Source of the DNA: Jiulongibacter sediminis | GTDB taxonomy: Bacteria; Bacteroidota; Bacteroidia; Cytophagales; Spirosomataceae | NCBI RefSeq assembly: GCF_001306455.1 | Contig: NZ_LGTQ01000013.1 | Location: forward strand, 62,001-126,000 | Reading direction: 5' to 3' | Length of the DNA stretch: 64,000 bases | In this document: in pieces, positions 7,950 to 17,116 of the stretch | Layout of the letters: every line of letters begins with the position of its first letter | How positions within the stretch are numbered: the first letter of the stretch is position 1 | The notes under the pieces: model-generated | The model's database searches: none | Told to the model about the DNA's origin: nothing | Seen by the model: only the letters and a program-made list of their open reading frames with translations | Position numbers and translations under genes: made by a program

Positions 7950-9035
7950 CTATTTATTTAAAAGTTTAAATTCTTTGTTTTTGTCCATCAAAGCCTTGTA
8001 ATCTTCAGACTCTTTTACCTCTTCTAACGATTTGTTATAAGGTCTGGAATCATCGATTTGCTTATAATTTTGAGCAGCATGCTTAAGAGCGTACTCAGGC
8101 TTAATGGCATCCTTTCTGTATTTATTGGCAGAAAGTACCGAATGTCTCTGCATCTTGGCTGGCCCTTCGATAACCCAGTCAGCTGTTTCTTTCTTATCAA
8201 AACGGCATGTGTTGCAGATAAACTCATCCACTTCACCCCACTGATTCTTACGCCCCGTAACACGGATTACCTCGTCTCCTTTGTACCAAAGATGCACTTT
8301 GCCTGAGCATTTATCACAGTCTCTGTGTGCGTCTACAGGTTTTGAGAACCATACTCTGTTTTTAAAACGGAAAGTTTTGTCAGTTAAAGCTCCTACCGGG
8401 CAAACGTCAATCATATTGCCAGAGAAATCATTATCGACAGCTTTACTGATGTAGGTGCTGATTTCGGCGTGGTCACCGCGATACATCACGCCATGGCAAC
8501 GGCCATCTGTAATTTGATCTGCTGTATGAACGCATCGGTAACACAAAATACAGCGGTTCATATGAAGCTGAATCTTATCACCGATATCCTCACGTTCATA
8601 AGTTCTACGTTCTTCTTCAAATCGCTGTGCCTCCGTACCGTGCTTAAAGGCAAAATCCTGAAGACTACACTCGCCGGCCTGGTCACAAACCGGGCAATCC
8701 AACGGATGATTGAGAAGCAAAAATTCTACAATACCTTTGCGAGTTTCCACTACCTCTTCATTCGTATAATTTTCTACCACCATGCCATCCTGCACCTGAG
8801 TAATGCATGAAGCCATAAGCTTAGGCATCGCACGGGTATCTTTGGCCGAGCCCTGAGCTACTTTTACAAGACAAGCACGGCATTTTCCACCCGATTTTTC
8901 CAGTGGTTTGTAATAACACATTGCCGGCGGAGCTACTTCCGGACCAATTTGTCTGGCCGCTTGCAGAATAGTAGTACCCGGAGCTACCTCAGTTTCTATT
9001 CCGTCAATGGTTACTTTAAATTTATTCTCTTCCAT
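7950..9035 (-). CDS. nuoG: NADH-quinone oxidoreductase subunit G, short form
   Basis: 361 residues from the ATG at 9035; a TTG one codon upstream is possible but less likely. Ligands for the 2Fe-2S cluster N1b (C40, C52, C55, C77), the His-ligated N5 (H110, C114, C117, C123) and N4 (C162, C165, C168, C212) are all present. A further C240-x2-C243 ... C274-x2-C277 set follows. The large molybdopterin-oxidoreductase-like domain of classical NuoG (about 900 residues) is missing; short NuoG is usual in Bacteroidota (family knowledge). Its ATG overlaps the stop of the SGNH hydrolase gene (TGATG). Confidence 0.92.
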   Translation of the reverse strand: MEENKFKVTIDGIETEVAPGTTILQAARQIGPEVAPPAMCYYKPLEKSGGKCRACLVKVAQGSAKDTRAMPKLMASCITQVQDGMVVENYTNEEVVETRKGIVEFLLLNHPLDCPVCDQAGECSLQDFAFKHGTEAQRFEEERRTYEREDIGDKIQLHMNRCILCYRCVHTADQITDGRCHGVMYRGDHAEISTYISKAVDNDFSGNMIDVCPVGALTDKTFRFKNRVWFSKPVDAHRDCDKCSGKVHLWYKGDEVIRVTGRKNQWGEVDEFICNTCRFDKKETADWVIEGPAKMQRHSVLSANKYRKDAIKPEYALKHAAQNYKQIDDSRPYNKSLEEVKESEDYKALMDKNKEFKLLNK

Positions 9036-10210
9036 CAATTTAAATTGATCAGATTATTATCAATAAAAAATCTTGTCAACGCCTCACCAACAAACACAGA
9101 ACCTTTTGGAGTGAAATGACAATCATCGTAAAAGTATTCACCTGTATTCGGTATTGCGTTTTCCAGTCTAAAACAAGGTACGTTTTCTTCCAAAGCAATT
9201 TGATGAACATCGGCGTTCATCTTGTCCATGCTATTCTGCATAAAATCTTTGGGAAACCTGCTTTCCTTATTTTTGTTCATCCAATGATATTTCTGAAGGG
9301 TTTGATCTTCAGATTTCCAGGTGGTAGGCTGGGTCATTACCACTACCGGTATGTCATTTATTTGGCATGTGGCAATAAATGATTTTACCATTTTTTGGTA
9401 ATACGCAAAATTGATTTCCGGGCCTTCTGCCATTGGTAGTTTTTGCGTTGCAAGAGGTGCCGCCAAATGATCAGCAAATTGTACCGGTGTGCCGGGAGCT
9501 ATACCCGTATCTTCTTCATCCGAATCCCGTTTCAAAGGATGCTCTTCATCAGATTTTAGTTTACGTTTAGCGTTCAGGAATAACTTGTAGAGGGTAAAGC
9601 GAGCCAAACCAAGTTTATACCAACTCACAGCTTCTACCTCTTCATAGACATCGTCGAATCTGAAAATATTATCATCACCAACTAGCAGGTTGAGATCATT
9701 GACCCCTGCAAAAAGGATAACCATATCTGGTTTGAGATGAATTACACGGTTCTGAAGTAAGGCAATATGATCAAACATTGCCGCACCTGCCGTTCCTCCG
9801 TTATAGACATTTATAGCTCGTCCGGTTTTCTCTTCAAGGTTTTTTTCTAGTACCTGACACCAGGTTTTTTCATAGGCATAATCATAACCCTGGGTGGTAC
9901 TACCACCTATGGCGAAAATACTTATCTCATTACGGCTGGTATCCACATCGTCCTGATGTCTGAACCCCTGATTATTGATATGGATGTTAACGATGTTCTT
10001 TTCATCCTCAGGAAAAAGCTCATTGGGATTAAAAACAAAAGCTATATCAGTATTTCTGGTATTCTGAAGTCGGATAACTTCTCCTGTGGTGTATGATTTT
10101 ACACGTAAATGCTGATATGGGTCCGGCAGGTCAATAAAGAGCCTGAGAACCAGTTCTGCACCCAGAAGGGTGAAGACGATCATCAGCAATGTGTAAAATA
10201 TATTTTTCAT
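9035..10210 (-). CDS. Membrane-anchored SGNH/GDSL hydrolase inside the nuo operon
   Basis: 391 residues. Residues about 4-24 form one hydrophobic anchor with no lipobox, so the catalytic domain probably faces the periplasm. The SGNH blocks are readable: block I IFAIGGSTTQG with Ser104; block II NGG at 137-139; block III GVND with Asn171; block V DDCH with Asp362 and His365. An acidic linker lies near 225-245. Members hydrolyse esters of lipids, sugars or peptidoglycan/exopolysaccharide acetyl groups; the substrate here is unknown. The gene lies 7 nt after nuoF, and its TGA shares a base with the nuoG ATG. It is therefore translated within the Complex I message despite having no known respiratory role. 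Confidence 0.82.
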   Translation of the reverse strand: MKNIFYTLLMIVFTLLGAELVLRLFIDLPDPYQHLRVKSYTTGEVIRLQNTRNTDIAFVFNPNELFPEDEKNIVNIHINNQGFRHQDDVDTSRNEISIFAIGGSTTQGYDYAYEKTWCQVLEKNLEEKTGRAINVYNGGTAGAAMFDHIALLQNRVIHLKPDMVILFAGVNDLNLLVGDDNIFRFDDVYEEVEAVSWYKLGLARFTLYKLFLNAKRKLKSDEEHPLKRDSDEEDTGIAPGTPVQFADHLAAPLATQKLPMAEGPEINFAYYQKMVKSFIATCQINDIPVVVMTQPTTWKSEDQTLQKYHWMNKNKESRFPKDFMQNSMDKMNADVHQIALEENVPCFRLENAIPNTGEYFYDDCHFTPKGSVFVGEALTRFFIDNNLINLN

Positions 10211-10217
10211 TTCAATT

Positions 10218-11564
10218 TTAAGCCAGACTTAGTTCCGGCTGATAAACTGCACCTTTTTTTGTCGCGGCCTCGGGATTTTTAACATGCCATTCAAACTCAT
10301 CTCTGAAATGTCTGATAGCACTTGCTACCGGCCAGGCAGCGGCATCGCCCAATGGACAAATGGTATTTCCTTCAATTTTCTTAGCGACATCAACCAAAAG
10401 ATCAATATCTCTTTCATTACCCTTTCCGTGCTCAATTCGGTAAAGAACCTTTTCCATCCAGCCCGTGCCTTCACGGCATGGAGAGCATTGACCACAAGAC
10501 TCATGACGATAGAATCTTGAGAAATTCCAGGTATTTCTTACGATACAAGTCGTCTCATCCATTGCAATAAAACCTCCCGAGCCCAGCATTGTTCCTGAGG
10601 CAAAACCTCCATCCGAAAGCGATTCGTATGACATCAAACGCGGCTCACCTGCAGCTGTTTTGAGTATTAAATCTTTTGGGAGAATAGGTACTGATGAGCC
10701 ACCAGCCACGACGGCTTTTAGCCCATGACCATCTCTGATACCGCCGAGATATTGATCTGAATAGATAAACTCTTCAACCGGAAGACCCAGTTCAATCTCA
10801 TAAACGCCCGGATTCTTCACATGACCAGAAGCCGAGATTAGCTTAGTACCTGTACTTCTGCCTATTCCAACTTTGGCATATTCTTCGCCACCATTCAATA
10901 CAATCCATGGCGTTGTAGAAATGGATTCCACATTATTCACCACGGTAGGGCATTGATATAAACCTTTGACGGCAGGGAAAGGTGGTTTGTTTCTTGGATT
11001 ACCACGCTTTCCTTCAAGTGATTCTAATAGAGCGGTTTCTTCCCCGCAGATATAAGCTCCTCCTCCGGGTTGAACCACTAACTCAAGATCGTATCCGGTT
11101 CCCAGAATGTTTTTGCCTAACAAGCCCGCTGCCTTAGCTTCGGCTATTGCTTTTTCCAGAATATTGATGACATACATCAATTCCCCTCTCACATAGATGA
11201 AAGAAGTGTTTGCACCCAGTGCAAAACTGGAGATGATCATTCCCTCAATGAGTAAGTGAGGACTCTTCATCATTAAATAGTGATCTTTGAAAGTACCGGG
11301 TTCAGACTCATCACCATTACAAACCAAATAGCGAGGCACACCTTCAGGCTTGGCCAGGAAACCCCATTTCATTCCCATCGGGAAACCTGCTCCACCACGA
11401 CCTCTCACACCTGATTTTTTGACCTCTTCCACGATTTCGTCAGGAGACATCTGTTTCAGAGCCTTTTCTAATCCCGCATAGCCACCGTTTTTACGGTAGA
11501 CATCCAATTGCTCAATGCCAGGTACGTCGAAATTACCGGTTAATATTTTGATGCTTTCTGCCAT
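10218..11564 (-). CDS. nuoF: NADH-quinone oxidoreductase subunit F
   Basis: 448 residues. GRGGAGFPMGMKW at about 55-67 is the NADH/FMN-binding glycine-rich loop. GGGAYICGEETALLESLEG is the FMN-binding segment. C357-x2-C360-x2-C363 with a later Cys in NTICPLGD binds the 4Fe-4S cluster N3. The subunit oxidises NADH and hands electrons to the Fe-S chain. It lies 3 nt after nuoE. Confidence 0.96.
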   Translation of the reverse strand: MAESIKILTGNFDVPGIEQLDVYRKNGGYAGLEKALKQMSPDEIVEEVKKSGVRGRGGAGFPMGMKWGFLAKPEGVPRYLVCNGDESEPGTFKDHYLMMKSPHLLIEGMIISSFALGANTSFIYVRGELMYVINILEKAIAEAKAAGLLGKNILGTGYDLELVVQPGGGAYICGEETALLESLEGKRGNPRNKPPFPAVKGLYQCPTVVNNVESISTTPWIVLNGGEEYAKVGIGRSTGTKLISASGHVKNPGVYEIELGLPVEEFIYSDQYLGGIRDGHGLKAVVAGGSSVPILPKDLILKTAAGEPRLMSYESLSDGGFASGTMLGSGGFIAMDETTCIVRNTWNFSRFYRHESCGQCSPCREGTGWMEKVLYRIEHGKGNERDIDLLVDVAKKIEGNTICPLGDAAAWPVASAIRHFRDEFEWHVKNPEAATKKGAVYQPELSLA

Positions 11565-11567
11565 TTT

Positions 11568-12056
11568 TTATTTGCTAAGCTCTTCAATGATTTCATCCAC
11601 CTTATCATTGGTCAGGTGCATATAGTATTTTTCTCTGATCTGGAAACATGGTCCCCAGCCACAAGCGGCGAGGCACTCTACTTCCTTAACGGTGAAAAGG
11701 CCGTCCTGAGTGGTTTCACCGGCTTCAATCCCCAATTTATCTTTAAGGTGAGCATAAACCTCTTCACCACCCATAGTACAGCAGGGACCCGTTCTGCAAT
11801 ATTCTATTACATGTTTACCAACTGGCTCCAGATGAAACATGGTGTAAAAGGTAGCCACTTCGTAAACTTCTACTGGCTGAATACTCAACAGATCAGCCAC
11901 AAAGTCCATGGTTTCAGGACTTACCCAACCATGCTGTTCCTGAGCTAAATGAAGAATAGGAAGCAAAGCAGACTTCTGCTTGCCTTCAGGGTAACGGGCA
12001 ATAATTTCTTTTGCTTTCTCAAGCCTCTCCGGCGTCAATGCAATGGTCTCTGTCAT
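11568..12056 (-). CDS. nuoE: NADH-quinone oxidoreductase subunit E
   Basis: 162 residues, thioredoxin-like 2Fe-2S protein. The ligands of cluster N1a are C87-x4-C92 and C128-x3-C132 (CRTGPC and CLAAC). An N-terminal helical bundle (SALLPILHLAQEQHGWVS) is typical. It lies 2 nt after nuoD and 3 nt before nuoF. Confidence 0.95.
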   Translation of the reverse strand: MTETIALTPERLEKAKEIIARYPEGKQKSALLPILHLAQEQHGWVSPETMDFVADLLSIQPVEVYEVATFYTMFHLEPVGKHVIEYCRTGPCCTMGGEEVYAHLKDKLGIEAGETTQDGLFTVKEVECLAACGWGPCFQIREKYYMHLTNDKVDEIIEELSK

Positions 12057-12058
12057 TA

Positions 12059-13297
12059 TTATGCGTCTAATTCTCCGGCAATTACATTTAAACTACTCAT
12101 GATGGCCACAGCATCTGAGATGGTCAGTCCTTTACACATTTCAGGATAAGCCTGATAGTAAATGAAACTTGGTCGTCTGAAGTGCAGGCGGTATGGTGCT
12201 CTGCCTCCGTCACTGATTAAATAATATCCTACTTCACCATTACCTCCTTCGACCGCGTGATACACCTCGCCAATAGGAGCTTCAATTTCACCCATGATAA
12301 TCTTGAAATGATAAATCAGGGATTCCATGCTGCGATACACCTCTCTTTTCGGTGGAAGGTAATAATGCTCTTCATTTGCGTAATACGGTCCTTCCGGTAA
12401 ATTCTCAAGTGCTTGTTTGATGATTTTCAAACTCTCCCAGACTTCAGCGTTTCTGACCATGTATCGGTCGTAAGTGTCGCCATTATGGCCTACCGGAATT
12501 TCAAAGTCAAAATCTTCATAAGAGGAATAAGGCTCCATCACTCTGACATCGTAATCAACACCTGCAGCTCTCAGGTTAGGCCCTGTAAATCCATATTCCA
12601 TGGCTCTTTCACCTGTAATACCTCCTACATCAATGGTTCTGTCCATGAAGATTCGGTTACGGTTCATCATTTTTTCAAACTCAGCCATTGCTTTAGGCAG
12701 GGAGTTGTAAACGATGTCTTTGATTTTTGCTAAAGCAGTAGGAGAGAGGTCTCTTTCCATTCCGCCGACACGGCCCATATTGGTTGTTAAACGGGCTCCG
12801 CAAACCTCTTCATATACTTCGTAGATTTTCTCCCTTTCCTGAAAAACATAGAGGAAGCCGGAGTACGCACCCGTGTCAACTCCGAGAATCGAGTTACAGA
12901 TAAGGTGGTCTGAAATTCTGGCCAGCTCCATCATAATCACTCTGATGTACTGAGCTCTTTTTGGCACTTCAATATTGAGTAATTTCTCGACGGTCATGTG
13001 CCAGCCAAAATTATTGATCGGTGAAGAACAGTAGTTCATTCGGTCCGTCAATGTAGTGATCTGGTAGAATGGACGTCTTTCAGCAATTTTTTCAAATGCT
13101 CTGTGGATATACCCCACGGTCTGCTCTCCGGAGATAATCTTATCCCCATCCATTTGGAGAACATTTTGGAAAATACCGTGAGTAGCCGGGTGAGTAGGCC
13201 CAAGATTGAGGGTAGTGTACTCATTCTCCTCCTGAATTGGCTGATTCAGAGCCAGGGCATCAGTAGTCTTTTTGCTGTTTTTTAGCTCTTCTGTCAT
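12059..13297 (-). CDS. nuoD: NADH-quinone oxidoreductase subunit D
   Basis: About 412 residues from the ATG at 13297, one base after the nuoC stop. An ATG at 13318 that overlaps nuoC by 20 nt would add seven residues. NLGPTHPATHGIFQ near the N-terminus and the quinone-site His residues in that block are conserved. It is related to the large subunit of NiFe hydrogenases but lacks the metal-binding cysteines, as expected for 49-kDa-type subunits. With NuoB it forms the quinone-binding site. Confidence 0.94.
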   Translation of the reverse strand: MTEELKNSKKTTDALALNQPIQEENEYTTLNLGPTHPATHGIFQNVLQMDGDKIISGEQTVGYIHRAFEKIAERRPFYQITTLTDRMNYCSSPINNFGWHMTVEKLLNIEVPKRAQYIRVIMMELARISDHLICNSILGVDTGAYSGFLYVFQEREKIYEVYEEVCGARLTTNMGRVGGMERDLSPTALAKIKDIVYNSLPKAMAEFEKMMNRNRIFMDRTIDVGGITGERAMEYGFTGPNLRAAGVDYDVRVMEPYSSYEDFDFEIPVGHNGDTYDRYMVRNAEVWESLKIIKQALENLPEGPYYANEEHYYLPPKREVYRSMESLIYHFKIIMGEIEAPIGEVYHAVEGGNGEVGYYLISDGGRAPYRLHFRRPSFIYYQAYPEMCKGLTISDAVAIMSSLNVIAGELDA

Positions 13298-13298
13298 A

Positions 13299-13799
13299 TT
13301 ATCTTCCAAAAAGGGCATCTATTTTATCTTCTCGGGTGGCGTCTTCAAGCGGGTACTGCTTTCGCATCGGATGGTAATCCATATCATCCATGTTCAAAAT
13401 TCTTTTGAGATTTGGATGTCCGGTAAAGTTGATTCCGTAGAAATCAAATGTTTCTCTTTCCATCCAGTTTGCTGCTGCGAAAAGCGATGTTACCGTTGGG
13501 ATATCCGGTTTTGCCTCTGGCAAATAAACCTTAATTCTTAAACGAATGGCATTCTCAAAACTGTGTAGATGATAAACAACACATAGTTCTTTGCCTTCAG
13601 CATCAGGGTAATGAACGCCGGTGATATCGGTCAAAAAGCGGAATCTCAAGCGGTCGCTTTCTTTGAGATATTGAATAACCTCAATAATACTCTCGGCTTT
13701 TGTGTTGAACGTCAATAAACCGTTCGGTTCTTCAAACTCAAGAACTTTGTCTCCAAAATGAGCGGCAAGCTCCTCTACTATTTCCTGATTACTGATCAT
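13299..13799 (-). CDS. nuoC: NADH-quinone oxidoreductase subunit C
   Basis: 166 residues, the 30-kDa-type subunit. [19 protein letters not shown], then [23 protein letters not shown], then [24 protein letters not shown] give the full signature. It is separate from NuoD, unlike the CD fusion of some proteobacteria. Its ATG overlaps the nuoB TGA (ATGA). Confidence 0.95.
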   Translation of the reverse strand: MISNQEIVEELAAHFGDKVLEFEEPNGLLTFNTKAESIIEVIQYLKESDRLRFRFLTDITGVHYPDAEGKELCVVYHLHSFENAIRLRIKVYLPEAKPDIPTVTSLFAAANWMERETFDFYGINFTGHPNLKRILNMDDMDYHPMRKQYPLEDATREDKIDALFGR

Positions 13800-14344
13800 C
13801 CTACTTCAATATTATAAGACTGTAAAAGGGCTTTATACTGGTCAGATTCTCTTCTTCTTAACGACTCGTTTTTAGCCAGTTCCTGAACCTGCATTAAACC
13901 ATCCAGAATTTGTTCAGGTCTTGGAGGACAGCCGGGTACATAGACGTCAACCGGTATAACACGGTCAATTCCCTGAAGAACGGAGTAAGTATCAAATACG
14001 CCTCCAGAAGAAGCACAGGCTCCTACGGCAATAACCCATCTTGGCTCGGCCATTTGAAGATAAACCTGCTTTACTACCGGAGCCATTTTTTTAGCGATGG
14101 TCCCCATCACCATCAGTAAATCTGCCTGGCGGGGTGAGAAACTCGGTCTTTCAGAACCGAATCTTGAAATATCGTAATGGGCTCCCATGGTGGCCATAAA
14201 CTCAATACCGCAGCATGAGGTGGCAAAGGGCAATGGCCAAAGAGAATTTCCTCTGGCAAGTCCAATAACCTTATCTAATGAGGTGGCAAAGAATCCTGAA
14301 CCGCCGTAGCCATCAGGAGCTGCTACTGTTTTTATTTCGCTCAT
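13796..14344 (-). CDS. nuoB: NADH-quinone oxidoreductase subunit B
   Basis: 182 residues. Tandem C44-C45 in SCCGIEF, C110 in VGACASSGG and C139 in PGCPPRPE are the ligands of cluster N2, the last Fe-S centre before quinone. It starts 7 nt after nuoA. Confidence 0.96.
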   Translation of the reverse strand: MSEIKTVAAPDGYGGSGFFATSLDKVIGLARGNSLWPLPFATSCCGIEFMATMGAHYDISRFGSERPSFSPRQADLLMVMGTIAKKMAPVVKQVYLQMAEPRWVIAVGACASSGGVFDTYSVLQGIDRVIPVDVYVPGCPPRPEQILDGLMQVQELAKNESLRRRESDQYKALLQSYNIEVG

Positions 14345-14351
14345 AATTTCT

Positions 14352-14726
14352 TTAATCTCTCTCCCAGTCTAAAACGCCTTTTTTCACGATGTAATAAAAG
14401 CCTGCCATGAGGAAGGCCACAAAAGTGAGCATCTCTATAAAACCAAACCATCCCAGGCTTTTAAAGTTCACTGCCCAAGGATACATGAAGATAATTTCTA
14501 CGTCGAACAATACGAACAGAATGGCAATCAGGAAATAACGAACAGAAAGAGGCGTACGGGCATCACCTTCTGATTCAATACCACATTCAAACGGATCTTC
14601 CTTTTGCTTACTTTTTAATCTTGGCCCTAAAACATGTGTGATGATAATGGTGAAAATCACAAAGCCCAAAGCCAGCAGAAACTGAACTAAAATGGGTGAA
14701 AAATCCTGCGGTAAATTGCTGATCAT
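14352..14726 (-). CDS. nuoA: NADH-quinone oxidoreductase subunit A
   Basis: 124 residues with three transmembrane helices. [25 protein letters not shown] is the conserved ND3 loop, including its Cys, followed by [13 protein letters not shown]. It is the first gene of the nuo operon, 23-30 nt downstream of a textbook Bacteroidota promoter. Confidence 0.95.
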   Translation of the reverse strand: MISNLPQDFSPILVQFLLALGFVIFTIIITHVLGPRLKSKQKEDPFECGIESEGDARTPLSVRYFLIAILFVLFDVEIIFMYPWAVNFKSLGWFGFIEMLTFVAFLMAGFYYIVKKGVLDWERD

Positions 14727-14748
14727 TCTGATTTCTGGTTTTAGGCTG

Positions 14749-14779
14749 CAAAATTACAATCCGCAAATCGTGTTTCAAA
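14749..14779 (-). promoter_or_regulatory. Promoter of the nuo operon (TTTG-N19-TAATTTTG)
   Basis: On the minus strand TTTG (14779-14776), a 19-nt spacer and TAATTTTG (14756-14749) match the Bacteroidota primary-sigma consensus TTTG-N19-TAnnTTTG exactly. The predicted transcription start lies about 15 nt before the nuoA ATG. Confidence 0.8.
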
Positions 14780-14852
14780 ACTTAAAATTGTAATTATTTA
14801 AGTTTTCTGTGCACCAAATGATGGTTTTGTTGGATTTTGGAAGGATGCTTTT

Positions 14853-17099
14853 TTAATGCACAATGAGCTTATGACTCACATAATTACTTCGGCTTCCCAA
14901 CTTCACTGTATATAACCCCGGTGGCAAGTGACTTATAGATTGTGAAGCAAACTTTCCTTCTGAATATTTTATTACAGAAGTTAAAACATTTTTTCCTGAT
15001 TTGTCGGCAATTGTGATATTCAAATCCTGTGGTTCATTCAACATTTCAATGAAAATCTGGTCACTTGAAGGATTCGGCCAGATTTGAATCGGTGGATTAA
15101 AATCTGCCTGTGAAAACTCCAGAATATCTGATTTCTCAGAATAACAAACTAATTCGGGGGAACCCTCCATAGTGTAGGCAATTTTTGCTTTGGCATAGTA
15201 AGCTCCCGGTTCTGCTGGTTTGAATTGAGTAGAAGAATAATCCAGATTATTGTCGTCTTTAAACCATTGTAGTGTTTCCTGAGAATTCAAGCTAAAAGGG
15301 GAGGTTTGCTCAATAATTGGTTTTTGGGGAGCTTTTAAAGCTTCAAGCTCAAAATGTAAAGTGTCGGAGCTGCAGCCAAGATGGTCGGTTACTCTGAGGT
15401 AATGTGAACCCTCACTTTGATAAGCCGATAATTCTGAGGTTTCACCATTTGACCAAACATAATTATTGAAGTTCTGAGTAGTTTGAAGTGTTACTGATTC
15501 GTTTTCACAGAAACGGTTTTGACCGGTGCTGTATTCAATTTTTGGTTCAGGCTTAGGATTTACTTTGACAGCAATTTCATCTGATTTGTACGTGCAGCCA
15601 TATAAATTCTTCCAGAAATAGGAGTATGTTCCGGAAAGGGTTGGGTTTATTTTTTGACCTTCCTCACCGGTGTTCCACTTTGCAAATGATGTGGAGGCTG
15701 TAAGATAGTGTTCAGGTGATCCTTCACAAAACTCTGAATCACCAACAAGAGTGATTTGTTCTTTATTAAAGGCGTTTTGCTGAAATGTAATTTCGGGGCT
15801 GAAATAGACAATGCCATTTTTTTTTGCCTTCAGGCTGATACTTTCTGAATTTAAGCCTGCAGTCAGGTCTGAAGTTCCGTCAGACCATTGGTAAGATTCA
15901 TAATTTTCAGGTGCCGTAAGGCTTACTCTTTCTTCTAAGTTTTGTGGGCAACTGACTGAGAATTCAATCAACCCTTTGGCTGCCACGGGCCTTATTTTCC
16001 CTAAATAGTTATTATCAATTATGGCATCAGACCATAGGTCAGCGGCTCTTTTCAGCCCTTCTTTATGAAAATGAATTCCATCTGCTCTGTTCTCTCCTCC
16101 CCAGAGGATATCTGTATTTGGTCCTTGATATACCTTGTCCACATTATCAATAAGTAATTGCTGGGCATATGCCACTTGAGTCGGATTTGGAGTACGGCTT
16201 CCAATGGCCACAATCCATGATAGATCACCCTCAATGTCCAGAGAGGTTTGAGCCACAATATCCTTTAAACGGGTGTAGTAGGTGTAGGCAGGTGTAAAAG
16301 CGTCACTTTCTCCCTGTTGCCAAAGTAGTGCCCTAATTCCTGTTCTGGAAACATAGTTTTGCAAGGTTCTTCTTAAAACATCGTAAGGGCTCCCAACAAA
16401 TTTAATCTGTCGTCCCAGTACTTTTGAATAGTCAGTTCCTTTCATCGACCCAAACCACAAGTCAGACCCTGTACCTCCTACGGCGGCCCCATATAGCAAA
16501 ACCGGGACGTTGTATTTTTTAACTAAATTTTCGGCCATTCTGGCCCAAAACCAAGGTACGGGGTTATAGGGGCCAATTTTGGTGTTATTTCTCAACGGAG
16601 AAAATTGAAAAGGTAGAAGGTCTTCGTCCATGTAGATGTCTTTGTAGTCAACGACAGAGACCCGGTCTTCGGTGGTGCCAATTTCAGAACCCTCAAAATC
16701 AGAATTCCCTTCAGCGTTTGACTGGCCGGCAATAACAAATACTTCACCCACTCCAACATGCTCTACGGTGGAGGTTTTAGTTATTTGTCCATTTTTAAAT
16801 GAACGAATGCTTAGTTTATACCAGCCACCAGAAAGAGCTACCTTCTCAACGAATTGAGCCTTTTCAGGATGTTTTACAATTGTTTCCCAATCCTTCTTTG
16901 TCCCCTGACCCGGAAGAACCGGATCAAACTTTACCTGAAGGCTGTCAGTTTTGTGTGTGAGTGAGCCAGCTATTTGAATAACACCTTGATTACTGAGGTC
17001 ACGCTGGATAACCATTCTGTCAGCAGGATAAGACAATGTAAACTGCGAAAACCCGGACAGAGAAGATAGTATGGATAAAAGAAAAGCAAGTCTTCTCAT
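14853..17099 (-). CDS. Secreted SASA-type esterase with Ig-like repeats and T9SS sorting domain
   Basis: 748 residues with a signal peptide (MRRLAFLLSILSSLSGFSQ). Residues about 120-355 are a sialate-O-acetylesterase-like (SASA/CE6, SGNH-fold) domain: VIAGQSNAEG with the nucleophile Ser, LLWQQGESDAF, and DGIHFHKEG with Asp/His. About three Cys-containing Ig-like modules follow (each with W-x-NGETS-like strands). The last about 75 residues, starting IWPNPSSDQIFIE and ending LPPGLYTVKL...HKLIVH, form a T9SS type A C-terminal sorting domain. It probably removes acetyl groups from polysaccharide outside the cell. It is a paralogue of the next upstream gene, 17 nt away, and both form one operon. 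Confidence 0.85.
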   Translation of the reverse strand: MRRLAFLLSILSSLSGFSQFTLSYPADRMVIQRDLSNQGVIQIAGSLTHKTDSLQVKFDPVLPGQGTKKDWETIVKHPEKAQFVEKVALSGGWYKLSIRSFKNGQITKTSTVEHVGVGEVFVIAGQSNAEGNSDFEGSEIGTTEDRVSVVDYKDIYMDEDLLPFQFSPLRNNTKIGPYNPVPWFWARMAENLVKKYNVPVLLYGAAVGGTGSDLWFGSMKGTDYSKVLGRQIKFVGSPYDVLRRTLQNYVSRTGIRALLWQQGESDAFTPAYTYYTRLKDIVAQTSLDIEGDLSWIVAIGSRTPNPTQVAYAQQLLIDNVDKVYQGPNTDILWGGENRADGIHFHKEGLKRAADLWSDAIIDNNYLGKIRPVAAKGLIEFSVSCPQNLEERVSLTAPENYESYQWSDGTSDLTAGLNSESISLKAKKNGIVYFSPEITFQQNAFNKEQITLVGDSEFCEGSPEHYLTASTSFAKWNTGEEGQKINPTLSGTYSYFWKNLYGCTYKSDEIAVKVNPKPEPKIEYSTGQNRFCENESVTLQTTQNFNNYVWSNGETSELSAYQSEGSHYLRVTDHLGCSSDTLHFELEALKAPQKPIIEQTSPFSLNSQETLQWFKDDNNLDYSSTQFKPAEPGAYYAKAKIAYTMEGSPELVCYSEKSDILEFSQADFNPPIQIWPNPSSDQIFIEMLNEPQDLNITIADKSGKNVLTSVIKYSEGKFASQSISHLPPGLYTVKLGSRSNYVSHKLIVH

Positions 17100-17116
17100 T
17101 GACTTGTTTGTTTGAA

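Noticed and set aside
7950-9035. nuoG considered truncated because the molybdopterin-like domain is missing
   Set aside because: Short NuoG of about this length is the usual form in Bacteroidota, and all N-terminal Fe-S ligands are intact.
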